A stretch of 64,000 nt of DNA, taken from positions 1,240,001 to 1,304,000 of the forward strand of contig NC_083678.1 of NCBI RefSeq assembly GCF_030384665.1. Direction: 5' to 3'. The translations under genes and the position numbers were made by a program. The notes under the pieces are model-generated. The model was not told the origin of the DNA, searched no databases, and worked only from the letters and a program-made list of their open reading frames with translations. Shown here one piece after another: positions 10,767 through 21,100 of the stretch; positions within the stretch are counted from its first letter, which is position 1; each line of letters opens with the position of its first letter. Origin of the DNA: Lodderomyces elongisporus. Lineage: Eukaryota; Ascomycota; Pichiomycetes; Serinales; Debaryomycetaceae.

Positions 10767-11672
10767 CTATAAGACATGGCCAAATAATGTTGACCAAATG
10801 GCATTTGACAAGTTTTTCACAATTTGTGAGAAGCCCATGATTTTGTTGGCCAAGTTTGAGCCAAAGAAAAGAAATATATTTATGCATATTATATTGCCCA
10901 AAATTGCATAGATGAGATAGATCAACACTGTCATAATCATGATGGACAGCTTTGTGTTTTGTGGATAAGTCTTTGAAACAGCTTCCAGCATTTTAAATAT
11001 TAGTGTATTTGTATATATGTGGCACAGAACATCATCCCCTGCTCTTGTGCACGATGTAATCAACATAGATGCCAACAAATTCTTTATAGTGAAAACGATT
11101 TGCTGGAATACAGAAAGGTTTTTGTATTCAGGCATGTCAGCAAAGTATTGCAAATCAAACTTGTGAACTCGCAATTCCTCGTGGATGCGCATCATACCCT
11201 TGTTGTCCTGAAGTACATACGTGAACAAATCCATAAGAAAATTATCGCTGAATGTAATGACATCGCAAAAGGAAAAGACAATGTTTATAAGAGTTCTAAA
11301 GTATGACTGAATGGTTATTAGGAAAAAAGTCAAACGCACCATTTTGACCATTGCATTTGTTATTTTGATGATACTTGCTCTGACCATATATACAAGATTA
11401 GTGAATGTCATGGCCTGCCATATGAGGGAGTAATGTATGGTAATCAATGGAATGTAGTTGAAATACCACTTTATTTCATAGTACCTGTGCCATGAGTTTG
11501 CTTGTCGTTCAGCATCACGTTGCATCAATCGGTTGATAGCTCCTACCGTTTGCTCCCTCTCCTCTGGTGATAAATTGTTTAAATAATCATTCAATGAACC
11601 ATTTTGGAAAATCTCAAGCATCGATGTGTCAAGGTGACGGAATATATCTACGTGATGATCCATTATTGGCAA
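10767..11672 (-). CDS. Unrecognised multi-pass membrane protein
   Basis: I do not recognise this 301-residue protein. Residues 1-60 are soluble and polar. Hydrophobic segments follow at about 71-98, 110-140, 190-207 and 242-272, giving roughly four membrane spans and no cleavable signal peptide. A hydrophilic loop with charged pairs (about 155-185) separates spans two and three. The uninterrupted frame, the plain amino-acid composition without low-complexity runs and an upstream E-box support a real gene. It could be an endoplasmic reticulum, nuclear envelope or peroxisomal membrane protein, but nothing in the sequence decides this. It may be specific to this yeast clade. Confidence 0.72.
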   Translation of the reverse strand: MPIMDHHVDIFRHLDTSMLEIFQNGSLNDYLNNLSPEEREQTVGAINRLMQRDAERQANSWHRYYEIKWYFNYIPLITIHYSLIWQAMTFTNLVYMVRASIIKITNAMVKMVRLTFFLITIQSYFRTLINIVFSFCDVITFSDNFLMDLFTYVLQDNKGMMRIHEELRVHKFDLQYFADMPEYKNLSVFQQIVFTIKNLLASMLITSCTRAGDDVLCHIYTNTLIFKMLEAVSKTYPQNTKLSIMIMTVLIYLIYAILGNIICINIFLFFGSNLANKIMGFSQIVKNLSNAIWSTLFGHVL

Positions 11673-12154
11673 CAGGTGAAGTCAACTAGCCATTAACGAG
11701 TTGTGAAGGTGTGGCAAGTGTGCGTGTGGGAATAGGGGAGGGGGGTGAAGCAGGAGGTGAAAAGCAAAGTTACTAATTGTGATAAATTTACTTACCTTTT
11801 TTTCCGCGTAATACGACTTTTGCTAATAACTAAAAGCGAGATTTATATCAAAATCCCTAATCGCAAATATATCTCAAAATATACAAAACCTGCGTCACGT
11901 CAAGCACATTCGCACGTGATTTTCGGGGGGAAAAAAACAGCGAGAGACTTTCACAATAAAACTTGTACTCTATTTGAACAATAACATAGTCATCAACCAC
12001 AGTTTACACATTTAATATAAAGAGAAAGTGAACATTCCAAAGGAAAGAATGAAAAATGGAAAATGAAAAATGGAAATGGAAAAGAATATTGCGAAAAAAA
12101 TAGATATGTCATAAGACCCCTCCTAACATAGAACCTTATACAGACTTCAATTAC
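11673..12154. other. Promoter of the membrane protein gene and 3' flank of the cyclin gene
   Basis: Contains a CACGTG E-box (11913-11918) and a G-run around 11740. No coding sequence or RNA gene is seen. A 79-codon frame here lacks any recognisable feature. Confidence 0.55.
11913..11918. promoter_or_regulatory. CACGTG E-box (Cbf1/Pho4-type)
   Basis: CACGTG lies about 240 bp upstream of the membrane protein start. Read on the minus strand it is ATCACGTG, which fits the RTCACRTG preference known for Cbf1. Binding is not shown. Confidence 0.45.
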
Positions 12155-13642
12155 TTACCCACCTCTTGCTACTTCTTCAAAAAGTGCCGATTTTATACGT
12201 AAAATACGCTTTGCTGCGTTTCTATTGCTAACACATTTCGGATCATCTTGTGAAGCTTGCAACAAATATTTTAGAAATCTAAAACATTTCAATACCTGCT
12301 CCAAATCCACTTCCAATATCTCATCAAAAAACTCCACGGGGATTTTTAAATCCTTTAATGCAGGATTAGATGTCTTGCCCTCGAGGATAATAATTACAAA
12401 GGATGTTGCAAAAAGCTCCATCATATCGTAACACAAAATAGTAGGCAAGCTTGATAATAACTCCACTAGTTTTATAGCCATACGCAAAATGTCCTTTATA
12501 TTGTCATAAAGCAATTGTCCCATTCCTGCATGTACTTTATTGAGAATCTTGAATTGGAACAAGTACGGTGATGGGAAATTCAAGTCAAATGCTAATTTGC
12601 GCAAGATTAACTCCTCTCGGTATAATAACTGATCTCTCCAGTTCCAGAAAATTTCACTGCTCTCGTCGATTGGTGGTGGCTGGTAACTCGACCCCGAACC
12701 TGGGGGTGGATATTTTGCAGCTTTTGGGTTTTTCAAGTTGCATGCATATAAACTAATCTTATCTGGAGGTCGTACGCAGTCGTTCAATTTGCCTGCAATG
12801 GTGAGCGCTGCAGAAGCTACAATGTACTTTGACGTTGTTATGGGTTGTCTCATATAGTATCTGTGGAGATATATCGAGGTGGCGAGAATGGTAGGTGCGT
12901 TAACGTCAAGTTTTCTGCCCAACTTGATGACGAAATCATGGATAGACTCCTTGAGGCGCAACTCCTGCGGTAGGGTCATTTTGAACTGCGCTATGCTTGG
13001 GGATTTACTAATAACAGTTGATTCAGAAAAAATCCAGGGGTTATTATTGTCTTTGGCTCGTCGTCTCGATGTTTTTTGCTTGGGTTGAGATGCATTTTGC
13101 TTGAGATGGGATGTATTTTGCACAGCTTGCTTAGAAGATGATGCTGGTTTCTCTGTAGTTTTGTGATTATCTGATTCTATTGATACTGGTTTCAGCGGTG
13201 TAAGAATTTTTGGTTCTTTTGACTTTGACGATGATGAAAAGTTTTCTGGATCCTGACCATTTTGATTCGGCGATGATGATGAAGTTTTCTTTGATGATGA
13301 AGTTGTCGTTGATGTCGTTGCTGTCGTAGTTGTCGTTGTGGTATCTGCGGCAGACTTTGAACCCACTCGATCGTTTGATGACAATACCAGGTCCATCTCT
13401 GCCTTATTGGAAATACTTTCAGCCAAGTTAGAAGTGCTAACGTCTGCTTGCATTTGATGTGGAGAATTTTCTTTTTTTTGACTTTTTGCTTTATGCTTCC
13501 TGCGTTTGCGTTTTGCTTTTTGCTTTTTGCTTTTTACTCTTTTTTTTCTTTTGCAATTGTAATTATTTTTGCATTTGCCAGATTTAGGAATATTTTGAGT
13601 ATGTGTCTTTATTTTAATTCTAAATTTTTTTTTCCACACCAT
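12155..13642 (-). CDS. BUR2: BUR2/cyclin T-type cyclin, partner of the Bur1/Cdk9 kinase
   Basis: This 495-residue protein has a C-terminal cyclin fold (about 202-430). It is expected to activate a transcriptional CDK that phosphorylates RNA polymerase II and Spt5. The segment starting PWIFSES at residue 202, then LHRYYMRQ and later FWNWRDQLLYREELILRKLAFDL, follows the pattern of cyclin T/Pch1 proteins (W, IF/IS, HRFYxR, WRWRD, E-E-x-L-L) better than the CTD kinase cyclin Ctk2. Residues 64-200 are Thr/Ser-rich and disordered. The first 63 residues are extremely basic (Lys/Arg over 40%). Met64 (ATG at 13453-13451) is a plausible alternative start, beginning MQADVST, and would remove this lysine-rich lead. 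The gene is divergent from eIF3f. CTK2 is the main alternative. Confidence 0.68.
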   Translation of the reverse strand: MVWKKKFRIKIKTHTQNIPKSGKCKNNYNCKRKKRVKSKKQKAKRKRRKHKAKSQKKENSPHQMQADVSTSNLAESISNKAEMDLVLSSNDRVGSKSAADTTTTTTTATTSTTTSSSKKTSSSSPNQNGQDPENFSSSSKSKEPKILTPLKPVSIESDNHKTTEKPASSSKQAVQNTSHLKQNASQPKQKTSRRRAKDNNNPWIFSESTVISKSPSIAQFKMTLPQELRLKESIHDFVIKLGRKLDVNAPTILATSIYLHRYYMRQPITTSKYIVASAALTIAGKLNDCVRPPDKISLYACNLKNPKAAKYPPPGSGSSYQPPPIDESSEIFWNWRDQLLYREELILRKLAFDLNFPSPYLFQFKILNKVHAGMGQLLYDNIKDILRMAIKLVELLSSLPTILCYDMMELFATSFVIIILEGKTSNPALKDLKIPVEFFDEILEVDLEQVLKCFRFLKYLLQASQDDPKCVSNRNAAKRILRIKSALFEEVARGG

Positions 13643-14548
13643 TTGATAATCACCATACTATACCTTGCTTCTCATACCAGTGTTGTTGTATTTTATTTGA
13701 TAACTTTTTTTTGTCTTTCCCTTTCGTGTCCCCTGTCTTAGCACCCCCCCTTATACAATTCAAGTGACAGTTACTTTGCCATTGCCCGTATCTATACATA
13801 TATATATATTAGAAGAGAACTAAAAGAAGAAGAAGATCAAACAAATCGTATTCTGTTATTGTAAAACGAAAATCAAATAATAAAAGGAACAAAGTTTAAG
13901 CTATATTATGAGTGGTGGTATATCGTCAAGCGTCTTTAATCATTTTTTGGAACATTTTGATAACCGCTTCAACTCACATCTCATAGTTTGAACTTTTACA
14001 ACTTCACCTTCTTCAGTAACTAAAAAAAAATTAATAGTGTTGGATCAAGAGTTTGAACAGAGTAAATACTCTTGGTGCTAAATAAAGACTATTGAGAGAG
14101 TAACAATATTGTAGTCGTTGTAGTTGTTGTTTTTAAACTCTGGATTCAAGCACTCGTAGTTGCACAATAATATGTCGTGCCTTTAAACACAAGATTTCTT
14201 TTTTCTTTTTTTGCCTCTACCTTTCCTCTCTCTTTCTTTTGATCTCTTGATCTCTTTGTCGCTAACTTATTGTCACAAACTTTAGTGTCAAAAAAATGAA
14301 AAAACAAGACAAAGAATCAAAGCTTTTTCTTTTTCTGTTTTGCTTCTCGCTTTTGAATTTTTTTTTTTTCTTAAATTTTTTTTTTTTTTATTGAAAAGTT
14401 TTCCCAAAACCAAAAAAGGATTGAATAAAAGGCATCGATATAAAGCCAGTCATTTTTACTTCTGGACCAACCACCTTATAGGAACAACCATACCCATCCA
14501 CACACCCTCAAAGTCAAACTCAAACTCAAACTCAAACTCACAACAAGG
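13643..14548. other. Divergent promoter region between BUR2-like and eIF3f genes
   Basis: About 0.9 kb without a gene. It holds T-rich tracts near 14350-14390 and a TCAAAC hexanucleotide repeat (about 14514-14539) that ends nine bases before the eIF3f start, so probably inside its 5' leader. No tRNA is seen. Confidence 0.55.
14514..14539. repeat. TCAAAC hexanucleotide repeat in the eIF3f leader
   Basis: About four tandem TCAAAC units lie immediately upstream of the eIF3f ATG. The resulting A-rich, G-poor leader is typical of efficiently translated yeast messages. Confidence 0.75.
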
Positions 14549-15556
14549 ATGTCTGAATCTTCATTTATGCATTTGGTGAGACCAAATGTGATAGCGCCAG
14601 CAGCAGGTGCAGCAAACGGCCCAGCAAAGATCACAATCCACACCCCAGCATACCTTACAATTTTAGAGATTGTTTCTAAGCAAGTGTTGGGTAAACGTAC
14701 AATCGGTTCTTTACTTGGTGTTAGATCCGATGACGGTTTGGAGATTGAAATCAGGGATGCATTTATGATTCCAATTACGGAGACTGGCGACTCGATTGCC
14801 ATTGAAGAACAATCACACAAAGTCTTATATCAATTATACAAGAAAGCACATCCAAAGGAGTCAGTATTGGGTTGGTTTGGAAGTGCGTCTCAAATAGATG
14901 ACACTACTAGTTTGATCCATGATTTCTATTCCAAAGGTGTTGACCGTGCATTTCCTCACCCAGCTATATACTTGAATGTTGAATATTTGGATAGTGCGGG
15001 TAAACCAACTGCTCCAAAAGTGACCACATACATTGGTGCTGCAGTGGGTAAGCCGGTATCAAAGACCAATGTGCAAATTGGATGGAACAAGACTGCCAAC
15101 ATCAACAACTCATACATCTTTACACCAATCCCCAATGAAATCTTTAATGGAACTACAACTGAAAAGATTGCATTCAAGACTTTACAAGAGGCCACTTTGG
15201 AAAAGAGCAGAGGATCTTCTTCACCTACACAAGCATCAGAGTTGCTCAATGGGGATTTGTCATACTTGTCAGTGAGTATTCAAGAAACCAGGGCTAATGT
15301 CGAGGACTTGTTGAAATATATTGACTCGCAATCACAAAATAGCACTAGTGATGACAATATTGACTTGTTGAGGAAACTCAGTAATTCATTGTTGACCAAG
15401 CCACCTATTTTGAGCAACGTTGATGAGTTGAACAAGGCATTTGAGAGCCATAACCAAGATGTCATCATGATTGAGTTGATGACAAAGGCGGTTAAGGAGC
15501 AAATCGAAACAAGTGCCAAGTTGACTGCTGCTTCTGAAGCAGAAAAACGGTATTAG
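14549..15556 (+). CDS. Translation initiation factor eIF3 subunit f (MPN-minus domain)
   Basis: This 335-residue protein matches eIF3f, a subunit of the eIF3 complex on the 40S ribosomal subunit. An MPN domain covers about 25-165: the ITIHTPAYLTILEI entry strand, then KRTIGSLLGVRSDDGLEIEIRDAF and SVLGWFGSASQIDDTTSLIHDFYS. The deubiquitinase signature HxHP...S...D is absent, so the domain is non-catalytic, as in eIF3f and eIF3h of other eukaryotes. The C-terminal half, about 200-330, is helical and matches the eIF3f tail (SYIFTPIPNEI then heptad-rich helices). Length is near the usual 280-360. Saccharomyces cerevisiae has lost this subunit, so its presence places the organism outside that lineage. 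Confidence 0.88.
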   Translation: MSESSFMHLVRPNVIAPAAGAANGPAKITIHTPAYLTILEIVSKQVLGKRTIGSLLGVRSDDGLEIEIRDAFMIPITETGDSIAIEEQSHKVLYQLYKKAHPKESVLGWFGSASQIDDTTSLIHDFYSKGVDRAFPHPAIYLNVEYLDSAGKPTAPKVTTYIGAAVGKPVSKTNVQIGWNKTANINNSYIFTPIPNEIFNGTTTEKIAFKTLQEATLEKSRGSSSPTQASELLNGDLSYLSVSIQETRANVEDLLKYIDSQSQNSTSDDNIDLLRKLSNSLLTKPPILSNVDELNKAFESHNQDVIMIELMTKAVKEQIETSAKLTAASEAEKRY

Positions 15557-17115
15557 ATAGATACAATTTTCTTTTTCTGAATAGACTATTTTTTTTCATG
15601 TTGTGTTTCTTTAGAGGAAAACCGAAAAGGGGTGGAGGAGAAAAGAGAATAAGTTAATGTTTTTTTCGGTGTTTAAGAAATAGTTGAAAAGCAAAAATAA
15701 GATGTATATTGTAGTTGCAACTGAACATATAAAAAAAAAAGAGAACGAAAATGGAAAATGGAAAATGGGAAATGAAAAAAAGAAAAGAGACAATGAGAAA
15801 CTTATTTCGGTTTAGTTTAAGCTCAGTATTTTGGTATTTCTCGACTATGGACAATAAATACCATTAGTGTCTAGACTTGTCTAGATTTAACAATTTTAAG
15901 AATATAGAATAGTGCTTTAATATATACGAGATGATTAGTTTCCTTTGTTTCTTTGTAAAACATTTCTTGATTGTAATAAATTGGATTGGGGAGGGAGGGG
16001 TAGCAAGATTAAACTTAGGAAGAATCCACAGAAGAATCCTCAGAAGAATGCTCACACGATGCATGAGATGAAGTTGAATTACGTAATTTCAAATTGTTGT
16101 GTTTTCCTGTCTTTACTCTTGGTTCTTTTATTTTTTTATTGCATTATTGTTCTCATTATTTTTGCTCTGTTCTAACAACTATGTTCTATATATGCGAAGG
16201 ATAAAATTGTGTTTGTCGTTTGAGGAAGAAAAAGAGAGTAGTAAAATAAGAAGAAGAACAAGAAGTGGTATAAGATATTGAGATAGACTGGTGATAACTT
16301 GACTATGAGATTTCTAAGATACATGTGTTCATTACATTTTGTACGTATATGTGTGTGTGTGTGTGTTTCTGAAATGTATAAAGCTAGTTGAACCTAGTCT
16401 ATCCTGTTCCATTTTCCAGTATCAAGAACATCAATCTCAAACCTATAAGCTTTGTGATAAAAAAATAAAAAATAAAAAATAAAAATAAAAATGAAAAATG
16501 AAAAAAAAAAAATGAAGAAAGAAAAACAAATGTGAAACCAAGGTTACACAAATGCAACTGTGGATATGAGAAACTGAGGAAGCAGATGAGGTTGAAAATT
16601 GAGGATGAAGATGAAGATGAGGCAAAGGAGAAGGATGAGGAGAATAATAATTTGTGGGTATTTTAATCACAATGGAACATTGTTTTCAACTAACTATTCA
16701 AAACCATTGTAGTGATTTATAAGTTGTTGCTCCTTGCTTTGTTGATGAGTGAAAAAGTCTTTGAATCAAAGATTCCCCCCCCCAAGAGAATGTATATCTT
16801 CTAGTTTTGCTTTGTTTTTTTTATTCATATTTCTTTTCTTTATTGTAGTACGATAAAAGATGAAGTGAAAGAAGATGATGAAGAAGAAGAAGAAGAAGAA
16901 GAAATCAAAGGTCTAGTCTCTTAATTAATTTATCGTGAGTACTATTCATTTTTTTTTTTCAATCTCTATCTAAAGACACCACTAACTAGAAATATTTGAC
17001 ATAATATGTAGGCTTTATTGTACTTACTACTCACACCGTCTAAAAACAATTGTACTCTCTTACCATCAACGGCTAGAGAATTGCTTTACATCAGCTTCCA
17101 TTGTCTCTCAGTCCA

Positions 17116-17139
17116 TCTCTCTCTCTCTCTCTCTCTCTC
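17116..17139. repeat. TC dinucleotide microsatellite
   Basis: Twelve TC units are followed by CCCTCCCTC. It lies about 1.06 kb upstream of the IFH1-like start. Confidence 0.85.
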
Positions 17140-17218
17140 CCTCCCTCTGTTTCTTTATCAAACTACTTTGCTAACCGGGGATAAACTATCCAAGAAGTAG
17201 TGGAAGAACAATGTGCAA

Positions 17219-17268
17219 AAATAAAAAATAAAAAATAAAAAATAAAAATAAAAATAAAAATAAAAATA
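17219..17268. repeat. AAAAAT/AAAAAAT tandem repeat
   Basis: Seven-base units AAAAAAT pass into six-base units AAAAAT. A similar block lies at 16460-16512. Confidence 0.8.
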
Positions 17269-18197
17269 GGAGCAGGATGAATTGAAGCGTGAGAGAGAAG
17301 AGCCAAAATTATTATTAAAAGACAATACAAAATATATATATATATATCCTCCCCATCTTGCACTTTACTTCTTCCCGTTGCCATTTCTTTTTTGTTTATC
17401 CTTTTAATTCACCCACCCATCTTCAAATAAAGATCACATTGCAAAAACCTCAATATAAACATATTTCGAGTATATATATTGATCATCTAAGAAAGGTATA
17501 GAGTAGGAGTATTCACATCAACAGTATAAACATCTTATATCGCCCCTTTTTTTTTACATTTTTACTCAAACGATATCATATACAACCATATTAATATCAT
17601 CCAGGACATCTACAAATCAGTTCAAAAATTAAAAAAGATTAAAAAAAAATTCATTTTGAAAAATCTCCATCTCAAATAGAGACCCATACAAGATACTATA
17701 CAACAAGATATTAATCATATCTTTATTTGGAGAAGCTAATAAACCTTGCAAAGGATTACCTTTCTTCCATCCAATTTTTTTTTAAAAAAAAAAATCTTAT
17801 CGTTTAAGCTTCATATTATTATGAATCAACCTCGAAATACTATTACTTTATCAATATCCATACACGATTATTATACATCAATTATACATCAAATTACAGT
17901 ATAAAAGTAATCAGATTAATAAAGAAAGGAAGCAAAACAAAAAGAAAAGAAAAGATAAAAGAGAGAATCAATAGAACGAAATAGCTTGTAAATCAGGAGG
18001 AGCTATTTCATTTTACAAAACATAAACAAAGGCCAAGTCTAGAATATATCAAAGCATATTAGTTCAACTTTTATTTTTTGGCAATTAATCTTTTCTCTCT
18101 CTCCTGAAAGAAGAACGACATCAAAAGGGAACAGAAGACGGCCTCGATAACAAGCCCAACAAGAAGTGGAATTCAATAGATTAATCTTATTTTAACA

Positions 18198-21100
18198 ATG
18201 GCGAATAAAGAGCCTCAGCAAATGGCACTTTCTAATCAACAACAACAACAACAACAAAAACAACAAAAACAACAACATCTTAATAATAATAACAATAACA
18301 ATACAGACAAGAGCAAGGCGCAAAGCCCGTCTATTACAAAGGACAATGCATCGTCTTTTCATGTAGGTGGGAAGAATGTCACGGCTTATAATAGAAGAAA
18401 ATTCAGTATTGCACGCTCAACGTCATCGTCGTCTTCGGCAGGATCCTCAGCATCGTCGTCGTCGCTATCGCCGAATTCATCTGAAGTTGACCACATTGAA
18501 GCTGTAAATGCAATACGAAGAAAAGCAGCAGCATTCAAGAGTGATGACCATAACGCTTCTGATTCAGAATCGTCGCTAACTGCGCTCTCTGATGAAGATA
18601 GCTTTGAAATTAAAAAGAAGACTGCAGGTGCAGCAGCTTTGATATCTAGAAAACCTGCAGGTAAAAAAAGTGGCAGCAGTGGTAAGACATTGAAACTATA
18701 TGGAGGGAAGGATATACCAAGAAAGACGTTTGATTGGACTCGTGAAAATGTCTTTGTTGAGTCTTCTGATGATGAAGATGAGGTTGAAGTACAGGAGTTG
18801 ATTGAAGATGCAATGCGAGATGACCAAGAAGACAGAGAGAATGGTACTGGTGAGGACAACATTAATGATGACAATCACGATGACAATGACGATGACGAAG
18901 AAGACGAAGATGATGAAAAGACTCACCTTGCCGAGCTATATTCGCTCATGGAAAAAGGGAAAAATATAAAACCATACGATTCTGATAATAGCAATGACGA
19001 AGAAGATGAAAACGACGACGACGATGATGACGATGATGATTCGGAAGACAACTACGACTCATCTGATGACTCTGATGTCGACTTTGTAAAGTTGCAGGCA
19101 CAACAGAAAGTACGATCAGCTAAGGCTTTGAAACGCAATAGTAATGATAAAGAGAAGGAAAAGGAAAAGGAGAAAACGAAAAAAATTGAAAATGCAGTAC
19201 AAAAACGTCGAAAAAGCTCCGTAAAGTTTGGAAGGAGGAAATCAGAAGCACCTTTCCCAGAGTTGAATTTCACATTTGATTTTGGAGATTTGGAAGAAAA
19301 GAAGGATAGCATTGATAGTAGGAGTAAAAGTAAAGATGGCGACGAAAAGATTCCTGTTCCTGAAGAAGAAGATGTTGGTGTTGAAATTGATTATTCTCCC
19401 AGTACACTCAATTTGGAGGTTGGCGAGTTTGAATTTGATTTTGATGCAAACCTCTTGCAATTTCCTAAACTCGAAGTCGCAGAACTGTCCAAGTCAGGAA
19501 GAAATGGAGGTGATGTTGAAGTTGACAAGAACAATGAGAATGATGATGATGACGATGACGACGATGACGATGACTACGAGATTGATGATAACGAATTACT
19601 CGCAACTTTGCAGGCAGAGAATGATGTTGATGAATTCTTACCAAACATTTCTTCGGGATCTATCATTGGTCAAGACCAAGATAATGACGTGGATCATGAC
19701 AAGAATGTTGTTCGACAAAACTCACTCACCTCTTTTGGTGATGACTCTACAGGAGAAATTGGAGATGATGGGGATGATGATGATGAAGAGAACGATCCTT
19801 TCTTGAAGGAGGAGGAGAAGTTTTTGGTCAATGAATTTGAACGTAATGGATTTGATGAGTTTGAAAGTGATGACAAGAAACTTGGTGATACAGGTCGCAA
19901 TGGAAACGATGTTGATGATGATGATGATGATGATGACGACGAAGACGATGAAGAAGAAGATGACGAAGAGTTTACTTTTGATGATGGTGAGTACTCTACC
20001 TCTAAGCGAGTAGTCAATGCTTTTAAAGGTATTGGTGAGGATAAAAACAAACCCATTGTGCGATATGAGAGCAGTGGCTCCGATCACAGTGATTTTGACG
20101 AAGATGATTATGTTGATTTTGTTGACTTTGATGTTCCCTTATTTGACGAAGAAACTAATCATCTAAGACTAAGGAGCAAGAAAAATAGAAAGAGAAAAGA
20201 TAAGCGAGCTGCTAGAAAGTACAGGAAATTGCAGGAGACCACCAATAGTGATGAAGACGATGAATCTTACTTGTGGAATTATTTCTTTAGTTCAGATAAT
20301 GATTCTTTGAGTGAATCTGAACAGCTGAAGAAGAAAGAACTCAAATCAAAGACCAAGACGGATGTCAATGATTTATTCAATCAGATTGATAATGATCTGA
20401 CATTTAAACTGCGGAAACGGTTTTCACGTGGTGGTAGTGTTGATGGAAATGGTATTGGCGGAGTCACTAGTGCTATTAATAACACTAAGTTGCCGTTTAG
20501 CCATTATCGATTGGAGTTTGATGCTCTTTTTGATGGTGATGATGGTGACGGTACTGGAGAAAATGATGAGGATAATGGGTATGAAAGTAGCGAGTCAACA
20601 GATGTGGATGAAAGCTTACCCAAATCTTCTGTTGCTTCCAGTGTTGGGTCGAAGAAGGCTACTGAAGTGTTATCGTCAAAAACTGCAGATTATCGACCTC
20701 CAATGTTGGGTTCATGGGTAACAATTGATAGTAAGCCGTTTGGTATCATTGATGGATTAAGTACACGCTCATTACAGCCAAACAAAGCCCATGAACCTAG
20801 GTTTGGTTTAGCGAATAGCAACAACAATACTAGAACCACCACCACTAACACCACCACTGGCAACATTAACAACATCAATAGCTCTAACAATAATAATACT
20901 CTGGTTACAGGTTCATTGCCATCATCAGCAACGCCTCGAGCTGGACATTCTTCGGAGTCGGCATTATCGCTAACCGGATTGGCGCAGTCGACGAATCCAC
21001 TGAGTCCATCGCTTACCACTTCAATTGGTTCAGCATTAGCACCAACAGTATCTGGAGGTGGATCTACGTTTGGAACTGCAACAGTATATCTGCAGTCACA

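Larger units (their letters stand above)
15557..18197. other. 2.6 kb gene-free region upstream of the IFH1-like gene
   Basis: No coding sequence was recognised. It contains a TG run (about 16351-16366), AAAAAT-type repeats (16460-16512 and 17219-17268), a GAA run (about 16880-16902), a TC run (17116-17139) and a T9A11 block (17775-17794). The right part is presumably the IFH1 promoter and a long leader. Frames of 60-76 codons are simple-sequence shadows. Confidence 0.6.

Noticed and set aside
10223..10772. Overlapping frames of 75-147 codons on both strands
   Set aside because: They follow a purine-rich GGGA/GAGG stretch and TA repeats, and encode low-complexity peptides.
18386..20087. Long antisense open frames across the IFH1-like gene (up to 176 codons in other frames)
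   Set aside because: They arise from GAT/TCG-type trinucleotide repeats and encode Ser, Ile/Val or Met runs. The sense frame is continuous and has conserved-looking blocks.
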